From: Primulina eburnea | Taxonomy: Eukaryota > Streptophyta > Magnoliopsida > Lamiales > Gesneriaceae | DNA length: 64,000 nucleotides | Direction of reading: 5' to 3' | Assembly: GCF_022965805.1 (NCBI RefSeq) | Contig: NC_133106.1 | Location: 35,825,913-35,889,912 of the forward strand | Part shown: positions 10,281 to 22,449 of the stretch, in pieces | Layout: each line of letters starts with the position of its first letter | How positions within the stretch are numbered: position 1 is the first letter of the stretch | Notes under the pieces: generated by a model | What the model was told of the DNA's origin: nothing | Database searches by the model: none | What the model saw: the letters and a program-made list of their open reading frames with translations, nothing else | Made by a program: the position numbers and the translations under genes

Positions 10281-12003
10281 TGTATGCATCACCACCAGCT
10301 CTTGTTCCGGTCGCATTTCCGTCCCGCCCTCAAGAAAAAGGCAAAAGGAGGCACCTGGCTCTTCATCTCCCACGACCCAGTTCAACCCTCTTCCCTTCTT
10401 CCCCTCCTCTACCCTGCTTCATCGGATCCCCCTCCTTCCCGTGTCACAAGCCAGTCTTATCTCCTGGAGTCTCCGAGCATAGTGTTCAGTTTTGAGCCTT
10501 TGATTATTGCGGTTGAGTGCAGAGACTTGGAGGCGGCGCAATGTTTGGTTTTTCTGTGGGTTCAGAGAGAGTGGCATTACCAGTGTCAGTAAGAGAGTTA
10601 CCATTGCGATACGCTGCTCCATCCGGTTGGAGGTCCTGCTGGGGGATTCCATCAAACTTATGGTTTCCTAGGAGCATGTTGAGTACCTTGTAGGTGTTGC
10701 TAATGGAAAAATGGGGGCTAACAGAAAAAGAATCGATCTTTTCCCGAGTAAATTGATAAAGAATGGATTTTCCAGTAATGGAATTCCGGTGAAAGTTGAA
10801 GTGAATGGCTGTGGTTCTGAGGAGTATAGCGAGGTCAAAAAGATTGAAACTTTGGGGAATTCTGCGTTGGAGATTCTTGTTGGAGATGATGCTTGGGTTG
10901 ATCACCGTGAAAATGGCATGCTCTGTTCTTTTGATACAACCAAGTGCAATGTTCTATTGGGGTAATCTTTCTGAGAAGCTTCGGATAGCCCGACTAGAAT
11001 GTAAAGATCAAGTGATTGTAGATTTTTTCGCAGGCATAGGATACTTTTCTCTTCTTTTTCTTCGGAGGTCTATTCCTATGTATCTCTAGGAAATTTCAAA
11101 TGATCTGAATTCTATCTGCTAACAATTATGTGGAATGATGTTTGATAGTCCTACTTGCCATCCATACCTTTATACTGAGTATATAAATTTGCCACAACAC
11201 TTTATTTTATTTTTTATATGCGATGGTAAATCAGGGCCAACGCAAAAATGGTGTATGCCTGTTAGTGGCATCCCCATGCCATTCAAGTACTCCATCGTAA
11301 TCTCCATGCCGCTGCCCGTTGTCTCGTTCTGGAAGAAGATAATAGAGTTACAGCTCCTAAAGTATGGCATTGTCTCACTAGATTGCATGTTTACATGTCT
11401 TTTATACGAGAATCGAAAAATTAAATGCTCTGGTGTGTCTATCATTTTATCCTGGAAAGTTGTGGTTGCAAGCAGGTGATATCTTTTAGACGATAAAATG
11501 GTAATTTTTGAAAAGAAATTTTATTTCAGGGAACAAGGTATCGTTTAGGTGCGTCTGTAAAGAAGTTGAAAAAAAATATAAACGACAGAAAAGAATTTAA
11601 AGAATCAACTTGCACATTGATGTGCATAGTAAGGAGACTTAGATCTCAAGAAATGATCATATTCCATGCTTGTTCTGATTATTCTTGAAAGTTTATATGG
11701 ATTATCTTTTTATGCAGGGAGTTACTGATCTCGTCTTCCTAGGCCTCCTTCCACTCAGTGAATGTAGTTGGGTTACTGCTGATTGAAGCGCTAAGGTACA
11801 TAACATCATTCCATGTATTTTAGCATGTCCCGAATAAAGCATGGTAGTCTCAGAGATTCAAAAGTTAAATTTTGTGAATCTGATGAAATAAAAATTGTTG
11901 CTCGCAGGCCGTTGCTGGGAGGTTTCGGTTGATCACGTTGAGAAAGTGAAGTGTATGCTGACTATGCTCCACATAACAGACATCTAGTTGTCGATGTGAG
12001 GTG
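10280..12003 (+). pseudogene. tRNA wybutosine-synthesizing protein 2/3/4 pseudogene (TYW3-TYW2, Kelch lost)
   Basis: Plant TYW2/3/4 fuses TYW3, a Kelch/TYW4 part and the TYW2 transferase that modify G37 of tRNA-Phe. Here the TYW3 part is recognisable (GGTWLFISHDP, VFSFEPLIIAVECRDLEAAQ, RESGITSVSKRV), followed by EYLVGVAN and GANRKR. The frame then runs straight into the TYW2 part (SALEILVGDDAWVDHREN, IVDFFAGIGYF, AKMVYAC, CLVLEEDNRVTAPK, LVFLGLLPLSECSWVTA, WEVSVDHVEKVK, YAPHNRHLVVDVRC), so the Kelch region is missing. Breaks: frameshift near 10555, TAG at 10670-10672, frameshift near 10950, TAG at 11253-11255 in place of the Glu of YACEW, frameshift near 11790 and a small insertion near 11960. 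Introns are still recognisable, for example to TATGCAG at 11717, so it is not a processed copy. No protein can be made from it. Confidence 0.85.
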
Positions 12004-12404
12004 TACACTAAGACAGAAATGAAATTCGAGGCACGGATTCTCGAAGAACAATGTTCCCCTTGGGAGTTCTTGAAGTATTAACATTTGCAGGCCCTCTACT
12101 GATTCAAGGTTTATAGGTTGTAAGGTTGAGCGAAGGTCTGTAGTGAAAAGCTTTTATATTGGCCATTGTGCTGTGGCGCTCTTATGCCATACGTATTGGA
12201 TTTGAAGATGTACACGCAGGTTCAACCTAACATTTATAGACCGACTTTTTTATGTGGAGATGACAATTAGTCGAGTTTATTAGAGTTTGTGATCTGACCC
12301 GTTTAAATTTTGGAACACTCTTTCCTTTCAAACTGGTTTAAATCTAACATGTACGTATCACGATCCGTACATGTTGTCATCCTTATTTGTATGTATAGTT
12401 TATT

Positions 12405-12585
12405 GAGTAAGTCTGTTGTGAGACGGTCTCACGAATCTTTATCTGTGAGACGGATAATCTTACCGATATTCACAATAAAAAGTAATATTCTTAGCACAAA
12501 AAGTAATAATTTTTCAAGGATGACTCAAATAAGATACTCGTCTTAAAAAATATACCTGTGAGATCGTCTCAGACAAGTTTTTGTC
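12405..12585 (-). mobile_element. Foldback MITE copy C (inverted orientation)
   Basis: This is a full copy in reverse orientation: it begins GAGTAAGTCTGTTGTGAG, contains GTGAGACGGTCTCAC and ends ACAAGTTTTTGTC. The target duplication is TAGTTTATT at 12396-12404 versus TAGTTTGTT at 12586-12594, one mismatch in nine. Confidence 0.88.
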
Positions 12586-13280
12586 TAGTTTGTTATGTGT
12601 AATTTAAGAAAGTGTTTTATTTCTTATTTTGAAGATATTGAACGTATATTCAACTTTTTAATAAATTTTGATTATTGATCATCGGAACTTGTCCTTAATT
12701 AACGTATATTTAGATTGATTTTCTGTAGAAAATTACGAGCGTTCTTATATGACATGTTTTTCTGCAAATAATATTTAAGCATGTTTGACCAATAATAAGA
12801 ACAAATTAACAAGTGTGTTTAATTTCCCGAATATAATAAATTGCTGGCTAGCATTTTTGTAGGCAACAAGAAAGTCAAATATCGTAAACTTCTTCATTAT
12901 TTGACCACTTTGGTTATACAACAATCATATAGCACATGCAATTGTTTATATGCTAAGGAAAAGGAAGTATGCATGGACTCAAAATTGGGTGGTCATATGG
13001 CGATTTAAATATAAATTTCCACGTGAAAATAATAAAAAAAAAATGTGTATCGATTATTTATTAATAACTCAATTCAATATTTTGTTGTCATGAAGAGTAC
13101 AAGGTGTTGTTCACTATTATATGTCATAAAGAAGATAGGATAGTTGAATTCATTAATGCAATGAAGCCTGAAAAATCGTTGTTATTTAAATTATTTTTAA
13201 GATGTCAGGTAATTATTACTACTTTACTCCAAAGGGAATTCAAATTATTAATGCCCAAAATTCCTCGTCTAATTACCATC

Positions 13281-13460
13281 GGACAAAAATTTGTATAAAA
13301 CGATCTCACATGTCGTATTTATGAGACGAATATCTTATTTGAGTCATCTATGAAAAAATATTACTTTTTATGCAAAAATTATTACTTTTTATTGTGAATA
13401 TCAGTAGAGTTAAACCGTCTCACATATTAAAATACAGTACGATCTCACATGAGATCCACT
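13281..13460 (+). mobile_element. Foldback MITE copy D
   Basis: This copy starts GGACAAAAATTTGTATAAAACG and ends ATGAGATCCACT. The 9-bp duplication ATTACCATC is perfect at 13272-13280 and 13461-13469. Its first palindrome is strongly eroded. Confidence 0.86.
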
Positions 13461-14048
13461 ATTACCATCATTCTAGCTCATTTAAGACCTAAATAATTGC
13501 CGGTAATAGTGTAAACTTCAACTGTCTAAATACAATAATAATGATTTTTTTTATGATTAATATTGAGTTTTTTTTATATAATTTGTGAAACATTGTGAAA
13601 ATAAAGTGCAACCCTGAAATGCATGTGAGTTTTGTAGGCAAACAAACAAATTGTGAAGAAAAAGGTTGTCCATGGACTTTAATGCGAGCTCCGCTCTTAG
13701 GTGGAATTGATTCGTACTGCTGTGTGTTATCTGAGTTTCCACACCAAGAATCAAGAATTTCCTCTATATTTTTCTCGAAAAAGCGGGCCCTCTCTCACAA
13801 ATATGTACAGCTTGCGTTTATTACTGCTTCTGTCCCCACACACTTGAGCAGCTCATTCATGGCTACCCCAACCCCCTTCCGCTCTACCCAGATGCCTATC
13901 TGTACTCTCTCATTGTCAAACCCATAATTTTTTCTCTGTTTTTTTTGCTTCCCTGAGTTCAAATTCTGTTCTTGTTTAAAAACTTGGAACTTTTTGCACG
14001 CTTATCTTGTATTGTTTGCTGTCAGTAGGCGCAGCACAGCAAAGAGAA

Positions 14049-17000
14049 ATGAGAGGAGGGGTAGCTCGAAGTTTCAATCTCTATCATTTAGTTGTGCTTT
14101 TGATTCTTCCCTGTGAGTAATAATTACTTAAGTGTTTTGCTTCTATTTCGCGTGATCTTTGGTTGTTTCACTCGTGTCTTTTGGAAATGCTTGGCTTTTG
14201 AAGAAACCAAATGAGTGCAAATGGCTTTGCGATCTCTGGTGGTTTGAGGAAATTGGGCTTTTAAAGATCTGATTTACAGTAAAATACTCTCAGAGCTCGT
14301 CTCTACCAGTAGTTGCTTCTGCTTTAATGTCTGCATTTACTGCATTGGCTAAATAAATGATCTTTATTGTCGTTGTTTTACTATTTTTTCATGTGGTTTC
14401 TCTAGTGGATATCTACTGTAGGATGATTTGATCTGAATTTCTTTAACCCAGTCAACTTCTAGGGTTTTAAGTTGGGTATTTGATAATTTAAGCTTTATAT
14501 TTTCTTGTATTCTATATGTTTTTCGAAAATAAAATTACTGGACCGTTTTCTCGCAGGTGTATCTGCTTGACGCATCTTATACTAGTTGCTGCTTGAATTT
14601 CATCCTGAGTTTCCTTTTCCTTGCTCATGCATCCTTTTAGCTTGAGTCATCTCACTTTCATAATGTGGTGATGTTTTCACCGTTTCATTTTTGTGACCTG
14701 TAGCATTTTCATTTCTTTAAATAAAGGAAAGGGCAGATAATGTCAGCAGCAGCCTGCAAGTTGGGCTGCTTTCAATATAATGAGTGTCTGATCATTTTCT
14801 CTGGATACCTTTTTTGACACCTGTGTAAGATGCTTTAGCTTGGATCTTGCAAATGTAGTCAATTAGTGGCAAAATGATCCAACTAATAAGCTCAACCAGT
14901 AAACTTATATTTGGTCATTGTTCTGGAATTATCGCGCTACCAGCACACTAGAACATGTTTTACGTGTTCCGCGAAAGAAAAATTTCAAGCAAGCACATGG
15001 ACACTGAATGGATATACCTTCCAAAAGTATGAACATTGAGCTGCTGTTAATGATTTTCTTTGAAATAGTGTACAATAGTGTCCATTAGTTCTGTTAACTT
15101 GGCCACAAGTAAATATCAAGTTATATTTAGATTTTATTTCTTACAATCGGTGAGTTCCCAGTGATGTATCTAATCTAATTTTTCTGGCAAACCCCCAGAA
15201 AAACAGCATAGCGTGTTTTCTATCTTTTAGATCTTCTAAATTTGCGTTCTTCTTATAAACATTGAATCATACAGGGATAGGAAAATCTCACGCCTCCTTG
15301 TCAGAATATCGCAAAAGTTTTGTGATAAAGGGAAGACGAGCTGATGTATTTTTGCCAGATACTTCCCCTACTGCCTCCCCTCAGCCCTTTCTTCCTCTTC
15401 TTGCACCTTCTCCCTTGGCACCATTCACAAATAGTACTATCCCCAAATTATCAGGTTTGTTTACGTATTAGAAAATTGAAAATCGTTCTAAGTTATTGAA
15501 ATTAAATTTTAAATTATTTCACTTGGCTTCTGCATAGGGTTATGTACTCTGAACTTTACTGCCCTCTCAAGCATGATGCGATTGACGTCAACGGATTGCA
15601 CGGCTGCATTTGCACCATTGTTGGCCAATGTAGTGTGCTGTCCTCAATTAGAAGCCACTTTGGTCATTCTCATTGGTCAATCTAGTAATGCAACCAACAG
15701 ACTCGCTTTAAATGGAACACAAGCCTCCCATTGCCTTTCAGATTTTGAGCAAATTTTGGTGGGTCAGGGTGCCAATGTCGGTTTATCTAAGATATGCTCT
15801 ATTCATTCATCGAATCTTACAGAAGGCTCTTGCCTGGTTAGCGATGTTTCCGAGTTTGAGAGCACGGTGGATTCATCTAACCTTCTTGCTTCTTGTGGGA
15901 AGATTGATATTGTGAATGAATGCTGTGAGCAAGTTTGCCAGAATGCTATTTTGGATGCCTCCAGAAAGCTTGCTCAAAAAGCTTTTAATATGTTGAGCCT
16001 GGATGGATCCCATGTGCTTTCTGACCATACAACGAGGGTCAATGACTGCAAAAGTATCGTACTAAGGTGGCTTGCGAGTAAACTCGATCCTTTACATGCA
16101 AAAGATGTTCTTCGTGGACTATCAAACTGCAAGATTAATAAAGGTGAGATGTGGGTATAGATGTTATCAGGATTCAACCTTATTACGCCAGCATTTGATA
16201 ATTTATAACTTTTTCGCCATCATGATTATGAATTTGGATTTTTTTCTATATTTTTCGAAGATCCCACCTTACTTGTTTTCAATTGAAAAGTTAAATTTTT
16301 TGACTCCCTATTCGTATTGCTCTTCAGTTTGTCCACTGAATTTCCCAAACATGAGCCATGTTATAGAAGGCTGCAGTGCTGTAACAAATAACCAGACAGC
16401 ATGTTGCAATGCTGTCGAGAGCTATGTGTCTCATCTGCAAAGGCAGAGTTTTGTCACAAACTTTCAAGCTTTGAATTGTGCGGCTTCACTTGGAGTCAAA
16501 TTGCGAAAAGCAAACATCACAAATGATGTTTATTACCAATGTCATATTAGCCTCAAGGATTTCTCCCTCCAAGGTTAACTTTTTTATTATGTAATTACGC
16601 GATATTTATTATCAAAGCAAGTTCTGCTGATGCTGATGGCGAAAAGTTTCTCATTTTCCATGCCGCTGATATCTCTGGAATCATCATTTGTTTGCACCAG
16701 TTGGTACGCAGGGTAATTTTCTTGCTTATTTCTTTCACCTTTTTTGCTAATCCATGTGAAATAAGTAAATATGTTATTGTCTATTTATTTATCATTATTT
16801 ATCAATCTTATTTTCCTGTTGGCTTCAGAAAATTCAGATGTTATGATCATTGACGACTGGTGCCAATAATATGAGCATCTTATCATTTGAAAAGACACAA
16901 TTTTAGATTTGAATACCATACAAATTCAATTGTGTAATATCTTGGACTTTGTTGAGTGCAAACTGCTTTGGACAAATCATCTAGTCACTCTTAAATCACC

Positions 17001-17978
17001 ATTGTGTCCTCTGTGTCTCATTTGATTTTTTTCCTGATTTGAAAATAGAGTCTGGTTGCCTTTTACCGAGCTTGCCATCAGACGTGATCTTAGACGTAAC
17101 TGCCGGGGTCAGCTTTCTATGTGACTTGAACGACAACATTCCAGCTCCTTGGCCATCCACATCCCAGTTACCAGCTTCATCGTGCAATAAAAGTATGTCA
17201 CCTATATAGTTTTATTGCTACAATTTTTTCATTAGTAGTAGAGTTTTTCACACCAAAAATATCATTCCTCTTTTGAATTCTCTCACAAATATCACAACTG
17301 TTTCTAAATACAGCCATCAAAATTCCGGCACTACCTGCTGCAGCGTCATCTGGGCAAAGCAGTAAGTTCTCGTTGCATCAACATGTTTGTAGTTGTAACT
17401 TTAATCAGTAATGCTTGGTATTGAAGGTCGGCTTTTCTAGTTCGATAAATCTTGATAAATGACAAAAAAGATCTTACTGATCTATTGATTTGATTCAAAT
17501 GGCCGATACTTCTTACACTCTCAATGTCAGTTGTTTATCACAATCCAACAGCCGCTTCTCTTCTCTGAAGAAAAAAAGATCTTTATGTGGACTTGAAAAG
17601 GGGGAGATGGAGAGCGTCAATGGATTTTTTGGGAGCTAGTCTTTCTGTTTTAGAAATATTACGTATATCATTTCAATTTTTTTCATGTGAATTAACTTTT
17701 GTATTCCAGCAATACGGATACACTAGGCAGTAGAACTCCACTTACTTTCTGTCAGTACAGCTTCAAAAGATCCCTGAAATTTTCTCCAGTATTGTCTTGC
17801 ATTCTTCTTTATAATGGCTCTTCTCTTCATGTTCTATGGCCGTTTTCTTCGTGTCTTTACCATTAGTATTATTATGCTCTTTGACTAGCAAACGTCATGT
17901 ATTTCAGGTCTTCGCTGTACTCACATGAATTTGTTAATGCTTTTAATGGTTTCTTCTGCTCTTGCGGTTCTTATGTAA
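14049..17978 (+). CDS. GPI-anchored SPARK-domain protein (At1g61900-like)
   Basis: The seven coding exons are 14049-14112, 15275-15454, 15538-16143, 16328-16573, 17049-17192, 17314-17361 and 17908-17978. All junctions are GT-AG with consistent phase and give 452 residues. The N-terminus is a signal peptide (SFNLYHLVVLLILP). A basic and then Pro/Ser-rich linker follows. The Cys-rich ectodomain begins near residue 82 (LCTLNFTALSSMM) and has regularly spaced cysteines (VVCCPQ, NECCEQVCQN, QTACCNAV) and several N-glycosylation sequons. The last exon encodes a short hydrophobic tail (LLMLLMVSSALAVLM) typical of a GPI-attachment signal. The protein should sit on the outer face of the plasma membrane. 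Homologues are annotated only as uncharacterised GPI-anchored proteins, so the function is unknown. Intron 1 is 1.16 kb. Confidence 0.92.
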
Positions 17979-20660
17979 AACTTGGTGAAACCATCATTGC
18001 AATTTGGTTTGATAAAGGAAGCTAGGCATTTGTTCAGCATTAGTTCTTGAGGTTATGGATATTGTGTAAAGTTGGAAGGGATGATGCATTGGGAGTGTCA
18101 CAAGTCGAAAAGAGGATTCCACCCGTTCTTCATTAGAAAATTGACTTGAAGGTAATGTGTTACTTAGTATAAATGTTAGTTTACCCCATTTTTGTGTGAT
18201 TGTGAAACAAGAAATTTTGTAAAGGTGATAGAATTCGTGTAAAATTCCTACTTGGAATTTGGATCATTACCTTGTAAATTTGGGCTCTGAAAGGAAATGT
18301 TGTTTCCTGCCTTCGAATAATTCACCAAGTTATTTGATCTAAAATCAGTTTGCAAATCTTACTACAAAATTAATGTATATATTAACATCGCGTGCTAAGA
18401 GGTGTTGGGTTAGAAAAAAAAAAGTGGGTTCGACTCTCCTTCACACATCTTTTGAACTCTTTGGACTTTTCATTCCTCATCTTCATAATCTTATCTCTTC
18501 CTTTGAATATCTCAAACATTTTTTTTTAATTTATTATATCCTGCAAACACAGATTAAACAAAATCACGCATAATTCTATCCATAGTTAACATAATTCAAC
18601 TCGACTCTTATCACTAATTAAGTGCAAAAACTTGCATTTGTCACTACATATTATTTTTGTTCTTCATATTAGAGAGTGCAAAAAACATATTAGAAATTCG
18701 TCCGATTTTGTGATTTAGAGTGCTATTATCACAAAATGTAATATATTTGTATATTGAGAGACGATTGTTGCGTTTCATAATTACTGTATATGAAACAAAT
18801 TCGTCTTAAGAAGATAGGGTTCAACTTTAATCTCGACTTACATTATGTTTATGTCTTGTTGATACTCTTGTCACGACGCAACATTCCGCTATATCGATCC
18901 AATAGTTTCGGATTTACACCACATTCAAACCGACATATCTAACATAATTGTCGTGTGCTCGTAAAGTGTGTTATAACGAGAATTTTAGGATTTTTATATA
19001 AAAATTATCATACATATTATGAATAAATTATTATATAAAAATTTAAAGGGTAGACTATGAAATGAATAATGATCAATGAAGTGACAAAAAAGTCCACTTC
19101 ATATTATACTTGATCATCAGTTGGGCCATAGGGACCTAGTTGTAAATGCTGTATTTGGGGCCATCAGCAGTATACCAATTTAATATCAATTATTTTAGTA
19201 AATATACATATTAAACTTTTAGTAAATATATACATATGAAACGTATAAATGTATATTAACTTTGTAACATTTTCACCTCTTGTATAGTATAATATCCCTA
19301 GTTTTCAAAGTCAGATAAACCTAATTATATGACTAATAACCGGTCCTATGATTTTTCATAACAAAAATTTGTGTTGTCATTCCTTAATTATCTATCAATG
19401 AGATATCATTTTTTCATAAAATATATAATTTGGACATGTTTCATCATATTTAATATATCGTTTAAGAACATGTATTAATAATGTACGTATCTGCCTCATT
19501 TCTTCTTGTCCAACCTGTCTTCTTTCACAGTGATGTAACCCACAAATTTATTCTCGTACAAAACAAAAAAGTTTAAAGGGAAGGCCTTATCTATGTTATG
19601 AGTGGTCAGCCATGAGGCCGATATATTATTATTAATTTGTGTCGGGTAATCCAAATTAAAAGCCGTTAAGTAGTACCCGATATGTCCCAAATTTAGTACC
19701 ATCACTTTAAATATATATGTCTCAAATATAGTACGGTCACTTTTAAAATGTAATTGAGTTAATTTGTTTTATTACTATTAATAATAAGATGAGATTCAAG
19801 ACTTTATAGTTTACATTCATGATTCCTTTGAAATAATAGTTAATGTATTATTGATGTAGTTGCTACATTAGACACACTTAACATACACAACTTCAATCAA
19901 AGTTGAATCTAAATGTGAACATAAAAAAGATATCGTCACAAATCATGTCAATCATATTCATATATCTACAAGCATTGCTCGAATTGTAAATGAGTCTAGA
20001 AAATGATAATTTTTAGATTCATATTTTGACACGACACATCCACATGTAAAATCCGGCTCAAACATATAATACAATTAAGCATATTCTTCACAAAAAATTT
20101 TGATGGTTGTAGCACTTTTAAGCTAACAAAACGATTTTCCTTTCGTATAATACAAAATCATGGGATACGATCAAGACGAATTTGATATATTGCCAAGTTA
20201 TTTGATGCAGTAATAAAATGGCTAACATAGAATTATAATAAAATGAGAAATGATATAATTTTTGAGAAACCATGGTTGATCTCGATAGCGAGTTCATTAG
20301 CACCTATACTCCCATGCATACATGTTTTTATTCGGCATGTTAAAAATTATCAACCCGAGTTATTATATTTTTTTTAATCAATTTTTTATCAAGAAACCAA
20401 TATACAATACTTCATTCGTCTCAATTATATATATATTTCATTTTTCCCGGTTGCCACAAATTTATAGTTTAGTTTTCATGTGAAGTAATATTTTTGGTTG
20501 TTTGCTTTTCTAATATAATCATAATAATTAAATCTTGAACAACGCACATCCATATTTTCAATAAATTAAATAAAAGTTTGTGTATGTGAAATGAGAAGTG
20601 GAAGCAGGAACAAACCTGCAGCCACTGCCTAAAATGGGATCCCACAGACCATAGCTTACT
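17979..20660. other. Intergenic spacer
   Basis: The first 200 bases are the likely 3' untranslated region of the GPI-anchored protein gene. The remainder is AT-rich with no feature recognised. Open frames at 18373-18573 and 19496-19705 are short and carry no motif. Confidence 0.5.
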
Positions 20661-20665
20661 CAAAC

Positions 20666-20992
20666 TCAATGCCTTGGAGGGATCATAGAACCAACTGTTG
20701 TGCCTCCTTTGCCACGCAGCAATTGCTTCCAAGATTTCAACGCAAATTTAACCTGCTTGCAGAGTTCAGATTTAGCAGAGAAAACCGTGGAAACGAACCC
20801 CAATTTCATCATCTTCAGCCTCGTGCCAATCTTGATTTTCAGTCGAACTATTCTAATCTCGAGCCACGATCTCCTTGTATCTGCTTTCTTCAAGGCCTTG
20901 TAGATCAAGAACTGCGCCAGCCTGTGCTGTGTTTCTTCGGGATCTTCGTGTGTAATCCTTGAGTAAGAATATGGCCTCTTCGAAATAGCCAT
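20666..20992 (-). CDS. Small basic plant protein, function unknown
   Basis: A single exon encodes 108 residues starting MAISKRPYSYSRI. The protein is rich in Lys and Arg, with an amphipathic N-terminal half (EETQHRLAQFLIYKALKKAD) and a strongly basic centre (IRIVRLKIKIGTRLKMMKLG). No signal peptide or membrane span is visible. The arrangement resembles small single-exon plant proteins of about 100 residues that I have met only as uncharacterised. The start is the first ATG after the leader. A +1 frame over 20469-20732 overlaps its end and is judged a shadow. I cannot name a function or partner. Confidence 0.6.
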   Translation of the reverse strand: MAISKRPYSYSRITHEDPEETQHRLAQFLIYKALKKADTRRSWLEIRIVRLKIKIGTRLKMMKLGFVSTVFSAKSELCKQVKFALKSWKQLLRGKGGTTVGSMIPPRH

Positions 20993-20999
20993 TTCAACT

Positions 21000-22440
21000 T
21001 GCAGATTGAAGATCAGAAGTGAGGAAAGGGTGTCTTTTTATATTATCTAGATTTTGTACTTGGATGCAGCTTTTATAGCGTTACGTGGTGCCGGTGCGTC
21101 ACTTTTATATTTATTATTTCTAGTTGTATAATTTTAATCTAATCTTTCTAATATATTATAATTTGAATTTAAGTGTAGACTTAGAATGCGTATAATTTGA
21201 TTCATTTGGTATGTCATTCACTAAATCGATACTTGAATATTATAATCGACGCAACATCGAAGTGGGGTTAGACCACAAATTTAAATCAAACCCCCCAATT
21301 AAGACAAAAGTTTACTATATTGCATAATTGTTCGTTGAACACACAGTATATAGCAACGATGTGGGTTTTTGTTCTTGTTTTTGTTTTATATATATATATA
21401 TATGTAAATTTGACAATGAAAATAATGTTCTAATATGAGATTCGACTCGTGTGAGAAAGTATAGACATAAAAAAGAAGAAGAAAAGAAGTATAATTTTTA
21501 ACACTTGATCATTCAGTTGGGATGCATGTTTGTTAGTGCTACTGAAGCTCGATTTGTCCGTCGTATGTTGTATGAATCGATGATGATTGTTTTTCTCTAT
21601 TTTTAAATAAATTTGATAATAATATTTTTGGGCACTTGGTAGCCTGCAGAGTACTGTGACCCTGGTGGAAGACATTGTACTGGAACTAGAAATACGCTTA
21701 TTTTTTAATTAAATTTAACCAAAGATTGAAATGAAAAGTCATTCATTGGCCTGCAATAAAATATTATTTATTCTGAGTTATATCATACATAATGTGACCG
21801 AGTGGTGTTGTGGAATGCGAAAGCCGGCGAATATGTGCTTCCACAGTTGGACTTTCATTTGTTTTGTTTTTTGGAGGAGCCGGCTCTGTGCTTTTGGAGT
21901 TTTGATATATATATATAGAGAGAGAGAGAGAGATGTTTTAAAAATATATTAATCTATAATAAATTTTCATTTAAAGAAAACATGAGCCATCATACTTATA
22001 GTGCGTATTATTTCTTAAACATAGTAGTTTTACGCTATATTGCTCTTTATCATGACGATTTTATTTTGTAGTGTAATGTGTTTAAATTGTAAGTCTGGAA
22101 ATCAGTGTTCTAAAACGACTGATTAAGAAGTCTCGAGCCTCGCCAATATGGGCAAGCTTTTTTTTTTTGTTAGCTCTTGCTGAGTGGACATCGAAAGACT
22201 GACAGGAGTAACAGCAACCCTGAAAACAAACGCCATTAACAGGAATTAGCGATTTTATTTACCAAAACTCCTTTGAGGCATCTTCATTTTTACAAGACAG
22301 AAACAAGTAATACACTATGCATTTACAGTAGGCTCTTTGGAAAATGGACTAGGCTGGACACCATTTTACAGATCAAAACTAAGAATCTAACAGATCTAGT
22401 AGTTTAAGCAGGCAGCGTATGAGTGTTGTTTCTTTACTGT
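21000..22440. other. Intergenic spacer
   Basis: It holds a TA run near 21389-21402 and a compound (TA)n(GA)n microsatellite near 21905-21933. Nothing coding is supported. The last 150 bases before SufB are its probable 3' untranslated region. Confidence 0.5.
21905..21933. repeat. Compound (TA)n(GA)n microsatellite
   Basis: A short TA tract passes directly into an uninterrupted GA tract of about eight units. Confidence 0.8.
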
Positions 22441-22449
22441 TATCGCAGC

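Larger units (their letters stand above)
12100..13990. other. Intergenic spacer with two MITE copies
   Basis: The stretch contains MITE copies C and D and otherwise AT-rich sequence. The last 150 bases are the probable promoter and leader of the GPI-anchored protein gene. Short open frames at 13104-13298 and 13595-13927 have no support. Confidence 0.5.

Noticed and set aside
10504..10905. 133-codon minus-strand frame
   Set aside because: Antisense to the TYW3 part of the pseudogene, whose homology is on the plus strand.
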